This document shows, in pieces, positions 1 through 7,987 of a DNA stretch of 64,000 bases. The notes under the pieces were generated by a model. It was not told where the DNA came from and made no database searches. It saw nothing but the letters and a program-made list of their open reading frames with translations. Position 1 is the first letter of the stretch. The number at the start of each line of letters is the position of its first letter. A program made the translations under genes and the position numbers. This DNA comes from Sphingobium jiangsuense (GTDB lineage Bacteria; Pseudomonadota; Alphaproteobacteria; Sphingomonadales; Sphingomonadaceae): NCBI RefSeq assembly GCF_014196495.1, contig NZ_JACIDT010000005.1:232584-296583 (forward strand), read 5' to 3'.

Positions 1-550
1 CCTCGGCGAGGCTGCCGGCGGGCGCGGTCATATATTCCACCCATTCGGCCATTTCCCGCGCGGTGCCGTTGCCGACATTGCCCGCGATGTAGGGCTCGGC
101 GCCGATCTGCCGCACCAGTTCCATGAACTCATGGGTGCCGACGCTGTTGGGCTCGGTCACGCCGCCCCAATGGGTGTTGACCTTGACCGGGCGCCTGGCC
201 TTCGGGCCGATGCCGTCGCGCCAGTGATATTCGTCGGCGAAGCAGCCGCCCGGCCAGCGGATCGCGGGCACGTTGAGGTTGCGCAGCGCGGCGACCACAT
301 CGTTGCGGAAGCCGTTGGTGTTGGGGATCGACTTGTCGTTGCCGACCCACAGGCCGCCATAGATGCCGTTGCCCAGATGCTCGGCGAACTGAGTGAAGAT
401 CAGCCGGTCGTAGACCGGGCCGGGCTTGTCCGCCTGGATGGTCGCGGTGGTCGGCTTGCCGCCGGTCTGGGCGACGGCGGCGACGGGCGCGGCCAGTGCG
501 GTGGCCGACAGGAGCAGCGCGGTGGCCGCATGGCGCAGGGCTTTGATCAT
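1..550 (-). CDS. Alpha-L-arabinofuranosidase, GH51 family (partial, N-terminal part)
   Basis: Only the first 183 codons are in the window; the gene runs off the left edge. Translation from the ATG at 550 (preceded by a GGGAGGGG ribosome binding site) gives a signal peptide of about 28 residues ending near AVAQ, then the N-terminal part of a GH51 TIM-barrel enzyme: the segment [19 protein letters not shown] near residues 98-116, then [19 protein letters not shown] and [17 protein letters not shown]. These blocks are typical of GH51 arabinofuranosidases, which release terminal L-arabinose from arabinan or arabinoxylan oligosaccharides; the signal peptide suggests a periplasmic location. It is the last visible gene of the minus-strand pentose operon, 25 bp after the sugar dehydrogenase gene, which supports L-arabinose as the pathway substrate. 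The catalytic acid/base and nucleophile regions are mostly outside the window. Confidence 0.88.
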   Translation of the reverse strand, partial: MIKALRHAATALLLSATALAAPVAAVAQTGGKPTTATIQADKPGPVYDRLIFTQFAEHLGNGIYGGLWVGNDKSIPNTNGFRNDVVAALRNLNVPAIRWPGGCFADEYHWRDGIGPKARRPVKVNTHWGGVTEPNSVGTHEFMELVRQIGAEPYIAGNVGNGTAREMAEWVEYMTAPAGSLAE

Positions 551-575
551 GTTTCCCCTCCCTTATCGTGGGTTT

Positions 576-1502
576 TCAATCGTAAAAGGCGTCGGTCGTT
601 TCCCGCCTGCCGCGCAGGAAGGCGTCGGCGACGAGGCGCAGCGGATCGATGTCGACATCGCTGCGCCCGCCCCGGATCAGCGTTGCGAAACGGCTGTAGA
701 GGCCGGGATATTCGACATCCTCGCTATGCTCCGTCCCGCTGGGGAGGGAGAGGACCGCGCCGCCGTTCGCCAGCTTCAGCGTGCCCGCGTCGGTTTCGAC
801 GACGATGTCCCAGCTTTGCGGGCCGGTCTGCCGCCAGTCGAGATCCATGTGGATCGGCGCGCCCGCCGTGTCGCGGAACTGGATGTCGGCGGCGATCGGC
901 GCCGCGCGGTTTTCCGGCAGCACCAGCGTCGCTTCCTTCAGGAAGAAGGGGCGCGGCAGGATATGGGTGACGATGGAGAGCGCATTGATGCCGGGGTCGA
1001 ACACGCCGAGGCCGCCCGGCTCCCAGATCCAGTCCTGCCCCGGATGCCAGACGCGCACATCCTCGCGCCAGACGATCGATACGGCATCGATCCGCCGCTC
1101 GGCCAGCCACGCCCGCGCCGGGGCGACCCCCGCCGCGAAGCGCGAATGCCAGGAGGCGAACAGCGTCGCGCCGGTCTTTTCCGCCAGCGACTTCAGCGCC
1201 GCGACTTCCGACAGCGTGGCGCCGGGCGGCTTTTCGAGGAACACATGCACGCCGCGCCGCAGCGCCAGCGCGGCGAGGTCGTAGCGGACCTGCGGCGGGG
1301 TGCAGAGCGCCACCGCGTCCACCGCCGGGCCTTCGTCCAGCAGCGCGTCGAGCGCGCGATGATGCGGCACGTCCTCCAGCCCGCTGTCGCGCGGGCTGAC
1401 CGTGGCGGCGAGGCTGAACGCGTTGTTGCCGAGGATCGCGGGCACATGCTGGTCGCGGGCGATCTTGCCCATGCCGACGATCGCGATGCGGATCGGGTCC
1501 AT
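576..1502 (-). CDS. L-arabinose / D-galactose 1-dehydrogenase (Gfo/Idh/MocA family)
   Basis: 308 residues with an N-terminal NAD(P)-binding Rossmann fold (GMGKIA, residues 10-15), the family signature EKPPG (Glu90, Lys91) and the segment GVFDPGINALS, which places Asp169 and Asn173 where the catalytic pair of Azospirillum L-arabinose 1-dehydrogenase lies. From memory the alignment with that enzyme runs almost end to end. It would oxidise L-arabinose (or D-galactose) at C1 to the lactone, the first step of non-phosphorylative catabolism. Only 4 bp separate it from the upstream FAH-family gene, so the two are co-transcribed. Its neighbours (GH51 glycosidase, lactonase, sugar-acid dehydratase, semialdehyde dehydrogenase) fit arabinose best; galactose may be a side substrate. 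Confidence 0.88.
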   Translation of the reverse strand: MDPIRIAIVGMGKIARDQHVPAILGNNAFSLAATVSPRDSGLEDVPHHRALDALLDEGPAVDAVALCTPPQVRYDLAALALRRGVHVFLEKPPGATLSEVAALKSLAEKTGATLFASWHSRFAAGVAPARAWLAERRIDAVSIVWREDVRVWHPGQDWIWEPGGLGVFDPGINALSIVTHILPRPFFLKEATLVLPENRAAPIAADIQFRDTAGAPIHMDLDWRQTGPQSWDIVVETDAGTLKLANGGAVLSLPSGTEHSEDVEYPGLYSRFATLIRGGRSDVDIDPLRLVADAFLRGRRETTDAFYD

Positions 1503-1506
1503 CGCC

Positions 1507-2499
1507 TTACAGCGCCTTCACCGCGACGGGCGCGGGGGCCGCGCGCGTCAGCGCATTGCGCACCGGCAGGGTGAAGGGCGCGGCGCTGATCTCGAACACG
1601 TCGCCTTCCTGTGTCTGTACCCCGTCGGTGAAGCTGAGCGTCGCGGTGCCGAAGAAATGCACATGCACGTCGCCCGCGCGGCGGAACAGGTCATATTTGA
1701 AATGATGATGCTCCAGATTGGCGATGCTGTGCGACATATTGTCCTCGCCCGACAGGAACGGCTTTTCCCAGACGGTCTGCCCGTCGCGCAGCAGGCGGCT
1801 GGTGCCCTCGACATGGGCGGGCAGCTCGCCGATCAGCAGTTCCGGACCGAGCGAGGCCTGCCGCAGCTTCGAATGGGCGAGCCAGAGATAATTGTGCCGC
1901 TCGGTCACATGGTCGGAAAATTCGTTGGCGAGCGCGAGGCCGAGCCGGTAGGGCGTGCCGTCCCCGCCGATGATGTAGATGCCCGCCAGTTCCGGCTCTT
2001 CCCCGCCGTCCTTCGCGAAATCCGGCATGGCGAAGGGGACGTTGGAGCCGATGAGCTGCGAGCCGTCGCCCTTGTAGAACCATTCGGGCTGCTGCCCCTC
2101 GGCGCCCGGTGCGGGCTTGCCGCCTTCCAGCCCTTCGAGGAACATGCGCATGGAATCGGTCTTGGCCTCGGCGGCGGCGGCTTCCTTGTGCATCTTGTCG
2201 CGCCCCTCGGCGGAGCCGAGATGGGTGAGGCCGGTGCCGGTCAGCAGCACATGCGCGTCGTCCTCATGGTCGATCGGCGCGAGCAGCGTGCCGGCCTCGA
2301 ACTCGGCGGCGATGTCGACCGCATCGCCCTTGCCCCTGGCGGTGGCGGTGTCGGCGAGGCTTTGCCCGGCGGCGATCGCCTCCAGGGCCAGCGCGCGGAC
2401 GCTTTCCACGCCCGGCAGGAACCAGGCCTGCGCGCCGTCGGCCAGTATGACCGAGCGCTTGCCGCCGGCGCCGCGATGTTGCAGCAGACGAAGTGCCAT
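1507..2499 (-). CDS. FAH-family protein, AraD1/GguC-like (candidate 2-keto-3-deoxy-pentonate dehydratase)
   Basis: 330 residues of the fumarylacetoacetate hydrolase superfamily, in the variant often annotated AraD1 or GguC. The C-terminal half carries the acidic metal-binding arrangement: EEPELAG near residue 190, then GLALANEFSDH and SLGPELLIG. FAH-fold enzymes bind Mg2+ or Mn2+ and act on beta-diketo or 2-keto acids. The operon supplies an aldose dehydrogenase, lactonase, sugar-acid dehydratase and alpha-ketoglutaric semialdehyde dehydrogenase; the one missing step is dehydration of 2-keto-3-deoxy-L-arabonate, usually done by a DapA-family enzyme. No DapA-like gene is present here, so this protein probably fills that step, as the FAH-family XylX does in the Caulobacter xylose pathway. 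The family call is firm; the reaction is inferred from context. Confidence 0.8.
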   Translation of the reverse strand: MALRLLQHRGAGGKRSVILADGAQAWFLPGVESVRALALEAIAAGQSLADTATARGKGDAVDIAAEFEAGTLLAPIDHEDDAHVLLTGTGLTHLGSAEGRDKMHKEAAAAEAKTDSMRMFLEGLEGGKPAPGAEGQQPEWFYKGDGSQLIGSNVPFAMPDFAKDGGEEPELAGIYIIGGDGTPYRLGLALANEFSDHVTERHNYLWLAHSKLRQASLGPELLIGELPAHVEGTSRLLRDGQTVWEKPFLSGEDNMSHSIANLEHHHFKYDLFRRAGDVHVHFFGTATLSFTDGVQTQEGDVFEISAAPFTLPVRNALTRAAPAPVAVKAL

Positions 2500-2602
2500 A
2501 GCGAAATCTCTCCTCTGGGCGCCGCCCGCACAGAGGGCGGCGCGATAAACGGTGGAAAAAGGCGGGCCGTTCCCGGCAGGGCCCGGCCCGCCACGGGGGG
2601 TG

Positions 2603-4135
2603 TCAGGCGATGCTCAATGTCCCGTCGACCAGCCTCGGCACGCCGTCGCCGCGCGCCTCGTCGCGCAATTCGGCGGGCAGCAGGGCGGGGGCGAGGTTCT
2701 GATAGGAAACCGGGCGCAGGAAACGGTCGATCGCGAGGCTGCCGACCGAGGTGGTGCGGCTGTCCGAGGTCGCCGGGAACGGGCCGCCATGCACCATCGC
2801 ATGGCAGACCTCGACCCCGGTGGGCCAGCCATTGGCGAGGATGCGCCCGGCCTTGCGCTCCAGCAGCGGCAGCAGCCGCGCGGCGAGCGCGGTGTCGGCG
2901 TCGTCCATGTGCAGCGTCGCGGTAAGCTGGCCTTCGAGGGTGGAGAGGACGGCGCGCAATTCCGTCTCGTCCGCGCAGCGCACGATCAGGGAAGCGGCGC
3001 CGAACACTTCATGGCCCAGCGCCCTGTCGGCGAGGAAGGCCGCCGCGCTGGTCTGGAACAGCGCGGCCTGTCCGCGCGTGCTGCCATTGCCGTCCTTGCC
3101 CCGCGCCAGCGTCTCGACCGCCGCCGCGTTCCGCAGCGCCTCGGTGCCCTTGCCATAGGCCGCGCAGATGCCGGTGGTGAGCATGGTCTGTGCCTCCGCC
3201 GCTGCGATGCCGCTGGCGGCGGCGGCGGTGAACGCGTCCAGCCCCTCGCCCTCGATCGCGAGGACCAGGCCCGGATTGGTGCAGAACTGGCCCGCGCCCA
3301 TGGTGAGCGAGCCGACGAACGCGGCGCCGAGCGCTTCCCCGCGCGCCTTCAGCGCTTCGGGCAGCAGCAGCACCGGGTTGATGCTCGACATTTCGGCATA
3401 GACCGGGATCGGCACCTCGCGCGCCTGCGCCAGCTTCACCAGCGCGAGCCCGCCCGCGCGGGAGCCGGTGAAACCCACCGCCGCAATGCGCGGATCCTGC
3501 ACCAGCGCGGCGCCCAGTTCGTTGCCGGGGCCGACGAGGTGGGAGAAAGTGCCTTCGGGCAGGCCGCACGCCCGCACCGCGCGACCGATGGCGGCGGCGA
3601 CCAGCGCGCCGGTCTGCGGATGGGCCGGGTGGCCCTTCACCACGACCGGGCAACCGGCCGCGAGCGCGGAGGCGGTGTCGCCGCCCGCCGTCGAGAAGGC
3701 GAGCGGGAAGTTCGACGCGCCGAACACCGCGACCGGGCCGAGCGGGACCATGCGCAGGCGCAGGTCTGGGCGCGGCAGCGGCTGGCGGTCGGGCAGCGCG
3801 GGGTCGATGCGCAGCCCTTGCCAGTGCCCGGCGCGCACGACGGCGCCGAACAGGCGCAATTGTCCGACTGTGCGGCCGCGCTCGCCCTCCAGCCGGGCGC
3901 GCGGCAGGCCGCTTTCGCGCATCGCCGCGACGATCAGTTCATCGCCGGTCGCCTCTATCTCTTCCGCGATTCGTTCGAGGAAGGCGGCGCGGCTTTCCCG
4001 GTCGGTCGCGCGATAGATGTCGAACGCGGCCTCGGCCGCGGCGCAGGCCGCCGCGACGTCCGCCGGGCCATGAACGGCGAACGCCTCCCCTTCGGGCAGG
4101 CCGGTTTCGGCCGTCACGGAGCGAAATTCGGTCAT
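2603..4135 (-). CDS. Alpha-ketoglutaric semialdehyde dehydrogenase (2,5-dioxovalerate dehydrogenase)
   Basis: 510-residue aldehyde dehydrogenase of the NADP-type KGSADH group. Visible blocks are [11 protein letters not shown] (cofactor-binding region), [32 protein letters not shown] and [10 protein letters not shown], the last containing the catalytic cysteine. It converts 2,5-dioxopentanoate to 2-oxoglutarate, the last step feeding pentoses into the TCA cycle. It is first in the minus-strand operon. The ATG at 4135 follows an AAGGAG ribosome binding site, and a perfect TATAAT lies about 30 bp upstream. The 103-bp gap to the next gene holds a small GC-rich hairpin near 2520-2545 (CGCCGCCC paired with GGGCGGCG), which may tune expression of the distal genes. 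Confidence 0.9.
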   Translation of the reverse strand: MTEFRSVTAETGLPEGEAFAVHGPADVAAACAAAEAAFDIYRATDRESRAAFLERIAEEIEATGDELIVAAMRESGLPRARLEGERGRTVGQLRLFGAVVRAGHWQGLRIDPALPDRQPLPRPDLRLRMVPLGPVAVFGASNFPLAFSTAGGDTASALAAGCPVVVKGHPAHPQTGALVAAAIGRAVRACGLPEGTFSHLVGPGNELGAALVQDPRIAAVGFTGSRAGGLALVKLAQAREVPIPVYAEMSSINPVLLLPEALKARGEALGAAFVGSLTMGAGQFCTNPGLVLAIEGEGLDAFTAAAASGIAAAEAQTMLTTGICAAYGKGTEALRNAAAVETLARGKDGNGSTRGQAALFQTSAAAFLADRALGHEVFGAASLIVRCADETELRAVLSTLEGQLTATLHMDDADTALAARLLPLLERKAGRILANGWPTGVEVCHAMVHGGPFPATSDSRTTSVGSLAIDRFLRPVSYQNLAPALLPAELRDEARGDGVPRLVDGTLSIA

Positions 4136-4151
4136 TTTGAATCTCCTTATT

Positions 4152-4168
4152 TACTCCGACATATTATA
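4152..4168 (-). promoter_or_regulatory. -10 box and adjoining candidate GntR operator of the pentose operon
   Basis: Read on the minus strand, a perfect TATAAT (4168-4163) is followed directly by ATGTCGGAGTA (4162-4152), then the ribosome binding site and ATG of the semialdehyde dehydrogenase gene. The 11-mer matches the site at 6767-6777 (TTGTCGGACTA) at 9 of 11 positions; that second site fits the FadR-subfamily consensus TNGTNNNACNA exactly. Position over the transcription start fits a repressor. Operator function is inferred. Confidence 0.55.
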
Positions 4169-4186
4169 GAGAGAAGCGGAACGCAA

Positions 4187-4198
4187 TCATTGTAATGA
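4187..4198. promoter_or_regulatory. Short palindrome in the divergent gntR / pentose operon promoter
   Basis: TCATTGTAATGA is a perfect inverted repeat (5-bp arms, GT centre) between the divergent regulator and operon promoters. It may be a second operator or part of the gntR promoter; a 12-bp palindrome can also occur by chance. Confidence 0.3.
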
Positions 4199-4276
4199 AT
4201 GTTTGTGCCTTTGCGATCTTTGCCATTTCGCCCCGCGCGGGAGACTGGTAGGGATCAGAGGGTGGAGGAAGACAGC

Positions 4277-5059
4277 GTGGCAGAAACGAAGTCCGAACGG
4301 GGCGGCATGGCCGTACCCGCGCAGGCGGAAGCAAAGGCATCCGGCCCCGGCCGGCAGGCGCGCGGCCCCGGCCGCCGGCTGCACGGGGCGATAGCGCACA
4401 AGCTGGGAACCGCGATTTTGTCGGGGCAATATCAGCCGGGCGACACCCTGTCGGGCGAGGTGGCCTTTGCCGAGGAACTGGAGGTATCGCGCAGCGCCTA
4501 TCGCGAGGCGATTCAGGTGCTGACCGCCAAGGGGCTGGTGGAAAGCCGCCCCAAGGCGGGCACGCGCGTGCTGCCGCGCAACCGCTGGAACCTGCTCGAT
4601 CCCGAAGTGCTGGCCTGGGCCTTTGCCGGGGAGCCGGACGTCGAATTCGTTCGCAGCCTGTTCGAATTGCGCGCCATTGTCGAACCGGCGGCCGCGCGCC
4701 TCGCGGCGGAGCGGCGGGACAAGGCCGATCTCAAGGCGATGAAGGAAGCGCTCGCCGCGATGCGCCGCCATACGCTGGCGACCGAGGCGGGGCGCGCGGC
4801 CGACCGCGATTTCCACAATGCGATCCTGCACGCGACCCGCAACGACGCGCTGATGGTGCTGAGCGCCAGCATCGGCGCCGCCGTCAACTGGACGACGCAG
4901 TTCAAGCAACGCTCGCGCGCGCTGCCGCGCAATCCCATCCCCGATCATATGCGCGTCTATGAAGCGATCGCGGCGGGCGACCCCGCCGAGGCCAGCGACG
5001 CGATGCGGGTGCTGGTGGATCTGGCGCTGGAGGATACGCGCAGTTCCATGGCGTCCTGA
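4277..5059 (+). CDS. GntR-family (FadR subfamily) transcriptional regulator of the pentose genes
   Basis: 260 residues from the GTG at 4277, chosen because GGAGGA lies 7 bp upstream; in-frame ATG codons at 4199 and 4307 are alternatives. Residues about 45-105 form the winged helix-turn-helix (AIAHKLGTAILSGQYQPGD, then SRSAYREAIQVLTAKGLVES and PKAGTRVLP). The C-terminal all-helical FCD effector domain begins at VEFVRSLFELRAIVEPAAA, with the metal-ligand-type residues D(R)DFHNAIL and DHMRVYEAI. FadR-type regulators bind sugar acids or other carboxylates. It is divergent from the semialdehyde dehydrogenase operon and within 2.5 kb of the second divergent pair, so it is the likely repressor of both, probably relieved by an arabinose-pathway intermediate; that effector is a guess. 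Confidence 0.88.
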   Translation: MAETKSERGGMAVPAQAEAKASGPGRQARGPGRRLHGAIAHKLGTAILSGQYQPGDTLSGEVAFAEELEVSRSAYREAIQVLTAKGLVESRPKAGTRVLPRNRWNLLDPEVLAWAFAGEPDVEFVRSLFELRAIVEPAAARLAAERRDKADLKAMKEALAAMRRHTLATEAGRAADRDFHNAILHATRNDALMVLSASIGAAVNWTTQFKQRSRALPRNPIPDHMRVYEAIAAGDPAEASDAMRVLVDLALEDTRSSMAS

Positions 5060-5084
5060 AGGCGGGGTGAGGCGGAACGGCTGC

Positions 5085-5290
5085 TTTCGGCCGGGAGCGG
5101 ACGTAGAAGATTGGTTTCACGCGGAGGCGCGGAGACGCGGAGAGATAGTAGCGCGAAGCGCTTTCCCTCGTCATTCACCCCGGCAACCGACGCAAGGAGA
5201 ATGAAATGGGGCCTGCGGCCCGGAACGTCCTTCTCCGCGCCTCCGCGTCTCCGCGTGAACTTTCTACTCCAGCACGATATGTCCGCTAAC
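5085..5290 (+). repeat. 206-bp dispersed repeat, copy A
   Basis: This stretch is the reverse complement of 15801-16006 with one difference in 206 bp. Each end carries a CGCGGAG-rich purine/pyrimidine arm (around 5118-5144 and 5233-5259) that can pair with the other, so the unit could fold into a long hairpin. It lies just past the gntR stop codon and next to the terminator of the convergent transporter gene. Short open frames across it are not credible genes. It may be a non-autonomous mobile or REP-derived element. Confidence 0.9.
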
Positions 5291-5316
5291 CACCCATACC
5301 CGCACCCCTATCGCCT

Positions 5317-5353
5317 AAAAAAGCCCGGCTCCCTCACATGGAAGCCGGGCCTT
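5317..5353 (-). terminator. Rho-independent terminator of the FHS transporter gene
   Basis: On the minus strand GCCCGGCTTCC pairs with GGAGCCGGGC and is followed by TTTTTT, about 22 bp past the transporter stop codon. Confidence 0.85.
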
Positions 5354-5375
5354 TCCCGTTTCGAAGGGGCGTTCC

Positions 5376-6683
5376 TCAATCGATCCGCTGGTCGGGCAGC
5401 GCGTGGGTGGGGCGCGATCCCCAGAGTGCGTAGAACAGCACGTAGAGTTCGCAGGCGGCGGTCAGCAGGAACGAGGTCTGGAGGCCGTAATGGTCGGCGA
5501 TCCAGCCCTGCACCACCACCAGCGCGCCGCCCGCGATCGCCATCACCAGCAGGCCCGATCCTTCCTCGGTCAGCGGGCCGAGGCCCCGGATGCCGAGGGT
5601 GAAGATGGTCGGGAACATGATCGAATGGAACAGCCCGACCGAGATCAGCGCCCACATCGCGGCATGGCCGGTGGCCGACGCCGCGATCATCATCACTGCG
5701 AAGGCGCCGATGGCGGCCACCGCCAGCACCCGCTCGGGCGGCAGGTTGCGCATCGCGAAGCTGCCGACGAAGCGGCCGACCATCATGCCGCCCCACAGCA
5801 GGAACAGATAGCGCGAGGCCTGCTCATGCGTCAGATTGCCGATTTCCGGCTGCGACACGAAGTTGATGAACAGGTTCGACACGCCGATTTCCGCGATCAG
5901 ATAGATGAAGATCGCCGGCACGCCGAGCACCAGATTGCGGTGATTCCACAGCGAATGATGCTTGCGTTCCTCGCGCGCGGCGCGTTGCGTCGCCTTGCCC
6001 ATCGACGGCAGCGGAAAGCGGGCGATGACGATCGCGAGGAGGATCAGCACGCCTGCGACGATCAGATAGGGCAACTGCACCGACTGCGCGTCGGCGAGCC
6101 GCTCCGCCTGGGTCAGCACCGTGCCCGCCTCCGCCGTGCCCGACGTCGAGCGGCCGAGGATCAGATAGCCGCCGAACAGCGGCGCCAGCGTCGTGCCGAG
6201 CGAGTTGAACGCCTGCACCAGATTGAGGCGGGACGAGGCGGTTTCCGGCCTGCCGACCACCGCGACATAGGGGTTGGCCGCCACCTGCAACAGGGTGATG
6301 CCGCTGGCGATGATGAACAGCGCGATCAGCGTGACGGTATAGGAAGGAATGCGCGCCGCCGGGATCATCCCCAGCGCGCCCGCCGCCATCACGCCCAGGC
6401 CGACGACCAGCGACCTTTTGTAGCCGATCCGCTCGATCAGCTTCGCGGCGGGGATCGAGGCGACGAAATAGGCGATGAACCACACCGATTCGATCATCGT
6501 CGTCTGGGTGTAGCTGAGGTCGAACACGCTGCGCAGGTGCGGCAGCAGCGTGTTGTTGATGACGGTGATGAACCCCCACATGAAGAACAGGCTGGCGAGC
6601 AAGGTGAGCGCCGGGCCGTAGCGCGTGCCGGAAGCGTCGCTTTCCGGTGCGGGAGCGGTAGTCGTCGATATCGGTGAAGCCAT
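5376..6683 (-). CDS. FHS-family sugar:H+ symporter (fucose/glucose/galactose transporter type)
   Basis: 435-residue major facilitator protein with about 12 membrane segments. The N-terminal part (FFMWGFITVINNTLLPHL, then SVWFIAYFVASIPAAKLIERIGYK) and LLQVAANPYVAVVGRPETASSRLNLVQAFNSLGTT are hallmarks of the FucP/GluP group, which import hexoses or 6-deoxy sugars, and L-arabinose in some members, with protons. The ATG at 6683 is preferred (GGAGAAGG upstream); a GTG at 6689 is possible. It is divergent from the mutarotase/dehydratase/lactonase operon across a region containing the candidate GntR operator, so it is most likely the inner-membrane importer for L-arabinose. Specificity cannot be read from sequence. 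Confidence 0.87.
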   Translation of the reverse strand: MASPISTTTAPAPESDASGTRYGPALTLLASLFFMWGFITVINNTLLPHLRSVFDLSYTQTTMIESVWFIAYFVASIPAAKLIERIGYKRSLVVGLGVMAAGALGMIPAARIPSYTVTLIALFIIASGITLLQVAANPYVAVVGRPETASSRLNLVQAFNSLGTTLAPLFGGYLILGRSTSGTAEAGTVLTQAERLADAQSVQLPYLIVAGVLILLAIVIARFPLPSMGKATQRAAREERKHHSLWNHRNLVLGVPAIFIYLIAEIGVSNLFINFVSQPEIGNLTHEQASRYLFLLWGGMMVGRFVGSFAMRNLPPERVLAVAAIGAFAVMMIAASATGHAAMWALISVGLFHSIMFPTIFTLGIRGLGPLTEEGSGLLVMAIAGGALVVVQGWIADHYGLQTSFLLTAACELYVLFYALWGSRPTHALPDQRID

Positions 6684-6751
6684 ACTCACCCTTCTCCAAA
6701 TTAAGTTCGCCCTGCTTTGGCCCGGTCGTTTCTACACCGTCGCGGCATGGC

Positions 6752-6781
6752 TTGCGCTTGTTTAATTTGTCGGACTATATA
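6752..6781 (+). promoter_or_regulatory. Candidate promoter and GntR operator before galM
   Basis: TTGCGC (6752-6757), an 18-bp spacer and TATATA (6776-6781) form a plausible promoter for the plus-strand operon. TTGTCGGACTA (6767-6777) overlaps the -10 box and matches the FadR-subfamily consensus TNGTNNNACNA exactly; a close relative sits at the other pentose promoter (4152-4162). It also lies between the divergent transporter and galM starts, so one bound repressor could control both. Confidence 0.55.
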
Positions 6782-6827
6782 TGTAGGGGCGGCTCGTCAA
6801 TGGGGCGTCCGGCATCGGGAGGACAAT

Positions 6828-7976
6828 ATGGTTGGGACAGGAAAGGCAAGTGCGGCCTCGATCGCGCTGGCGGCTGCGCTTTGCGTCGCGGGCGCGGCGC
6901 ATGCGGTCGAGGTGGAGCGCAAGCCCGCAGGCACGCTGGCGGACGGCACCGCGGTCGAGTCGATCCGCCTGACCGCCGGAAACGGCGTATCCGCGACGAT
7001 CCTCACCTATGGCGCGACGCTGCAATCGGTGGTCGCGCCCGGCCGCGACGGCAAGCCCGCCGACGTGGTGCTGGGCTATGACGATCTCGATTCCTATGTG
7101 AACCGCCCCAATTTCTTCGGCGTGACGGTGGGCCGCTATGCGAATCGCATCGCCGGCGGGCGCTTCGTGCTCGATGGTCGGACTTATCAGTTGCCGCTCA
7201 ACGACAAGACCAATTCGCTGCACGGCGGCGGCGCCGGTTTCGACAAGCAGGTGTGGAAGGTAGCCTCGGTCAAGGCGGGCCCGGTGGCGCGCCTCGTCCT
7301 GTCCCGCGTCAGCCCGGACGGCGAGGCGGGCTATCCCGGCAAGCTCGACGTGACCGTCACCTATTCGCTGGACGAGGCGGGCGCGCTCACCATCGCCTTC
7401 GACGCGCAGACCGACAGGCCGACCATCGTCAACATGACGAACCACGCGATCTTCAACCTCGCAGGCGAAGGGTCGCCGGAAGGCGCGACCGGCCATCTGC
7501 TGACCGTTCCGGCGAAAGCCTATACGCCGGTGGACGCCACGCTGATCCCGACCGGCGAACTGCGCCCGGTGGAAGGAACGGTGTTCGATTTCCGCCAGCC
7601 CCGCCGCATCGCCGACGGCATTCGCGACGGCCGCGACGAGCAGATCCGCTTCGGGCAGGGCTATGACCATAATTTCGCGCTCGACAAGGGGCTGACCAAG
7701 GCGCCCGAACTGGCCGCCCGCCTGGAGGACCCGGCGTCGGGCCGCGTGCTGGAGGTGCTGACCACCGAGCCGGGCGTGCAGTTCTACACCGGCAATTTCC
7801 TCGACGGCACCTATGTCGGCAAGCAAGGGCACCTCTATCGCATGGGCGACGGCATCGCGCTGGAGCCGCAGAAATTCCCCGACGCGCCGAACAAGCCCGC
7901 CTTCGTTTCCGCCCGCGTCGATCCCGGCAAGCCCTACCGGCATGTCATGATCTACCGCTTTTCCACTCGCCCCTGA
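6828..7976 (+). CDS. galM: Aldose 1-epimerase (mutarotase), secreted
   Basis: 382 residues from the ATG at 6828, preceded by GGGAGGA; longer in-frame starts would reach into the operator region. Residues 1-26 form a signal peptide ([17 protein letters not shown]), so the enzyme acts in the periplasm. The body is a GalM beta-sandwich: [37 protein letters not shown] (catalytic His), [11 protein letters not shown] (second His), GYDHNF and a C-terminal [12 protein letters not shown] (catalytic Glu region). It interconverts sugar anomers, supplying the form used by the transporter or dehydrogenase. It opens a three-gene operon and is followed after 11 bp by the dehydratase. Confidence 0.93.
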   Translation: MVGTGKASAASIALAAALCVAGAAHAVEVERKPAGTLADGTAVESIRLTAGNGVSATILTYGATLQSVVAPGRDGKPADVVLGYDDLDSYVNRPNFFGVTVGRYANRIAGGRFVLDGRTYQLPLNDKTNSLHGGGAGFDKQVWKVASVKAGPVARLVLSRVSPDGEAGYPGKLDVTVTYSLDEAGALTIAFDAQTDRPTIVNMTNHAIFNLAGEGSPEGATGHLLTVPAKAYTPVDATLIPTGELRPVEGTVFDFRQPRRIADGIRDGRDEQIRFGQGYDHNFALDKGLTKAPELAARLEDPASGRVLEVLTTEPGVQFYTGNFLDGTYVGKQGHLYRMGDGIALEPQKFPDAPNKPAFVSARVDPGKPYRHVMIYRFSTRP

Positions 7977-7987
7977 CGGGAACCGCA

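Noticed and set aside
5111..5602. Open frames crossing the 206-bp repeats (also at 15784)
   Set aside because: The matching peptides arise because the DNA repeat is duplicated; no ribosome binding site, and each frame continues into unrelated flanking sequence.
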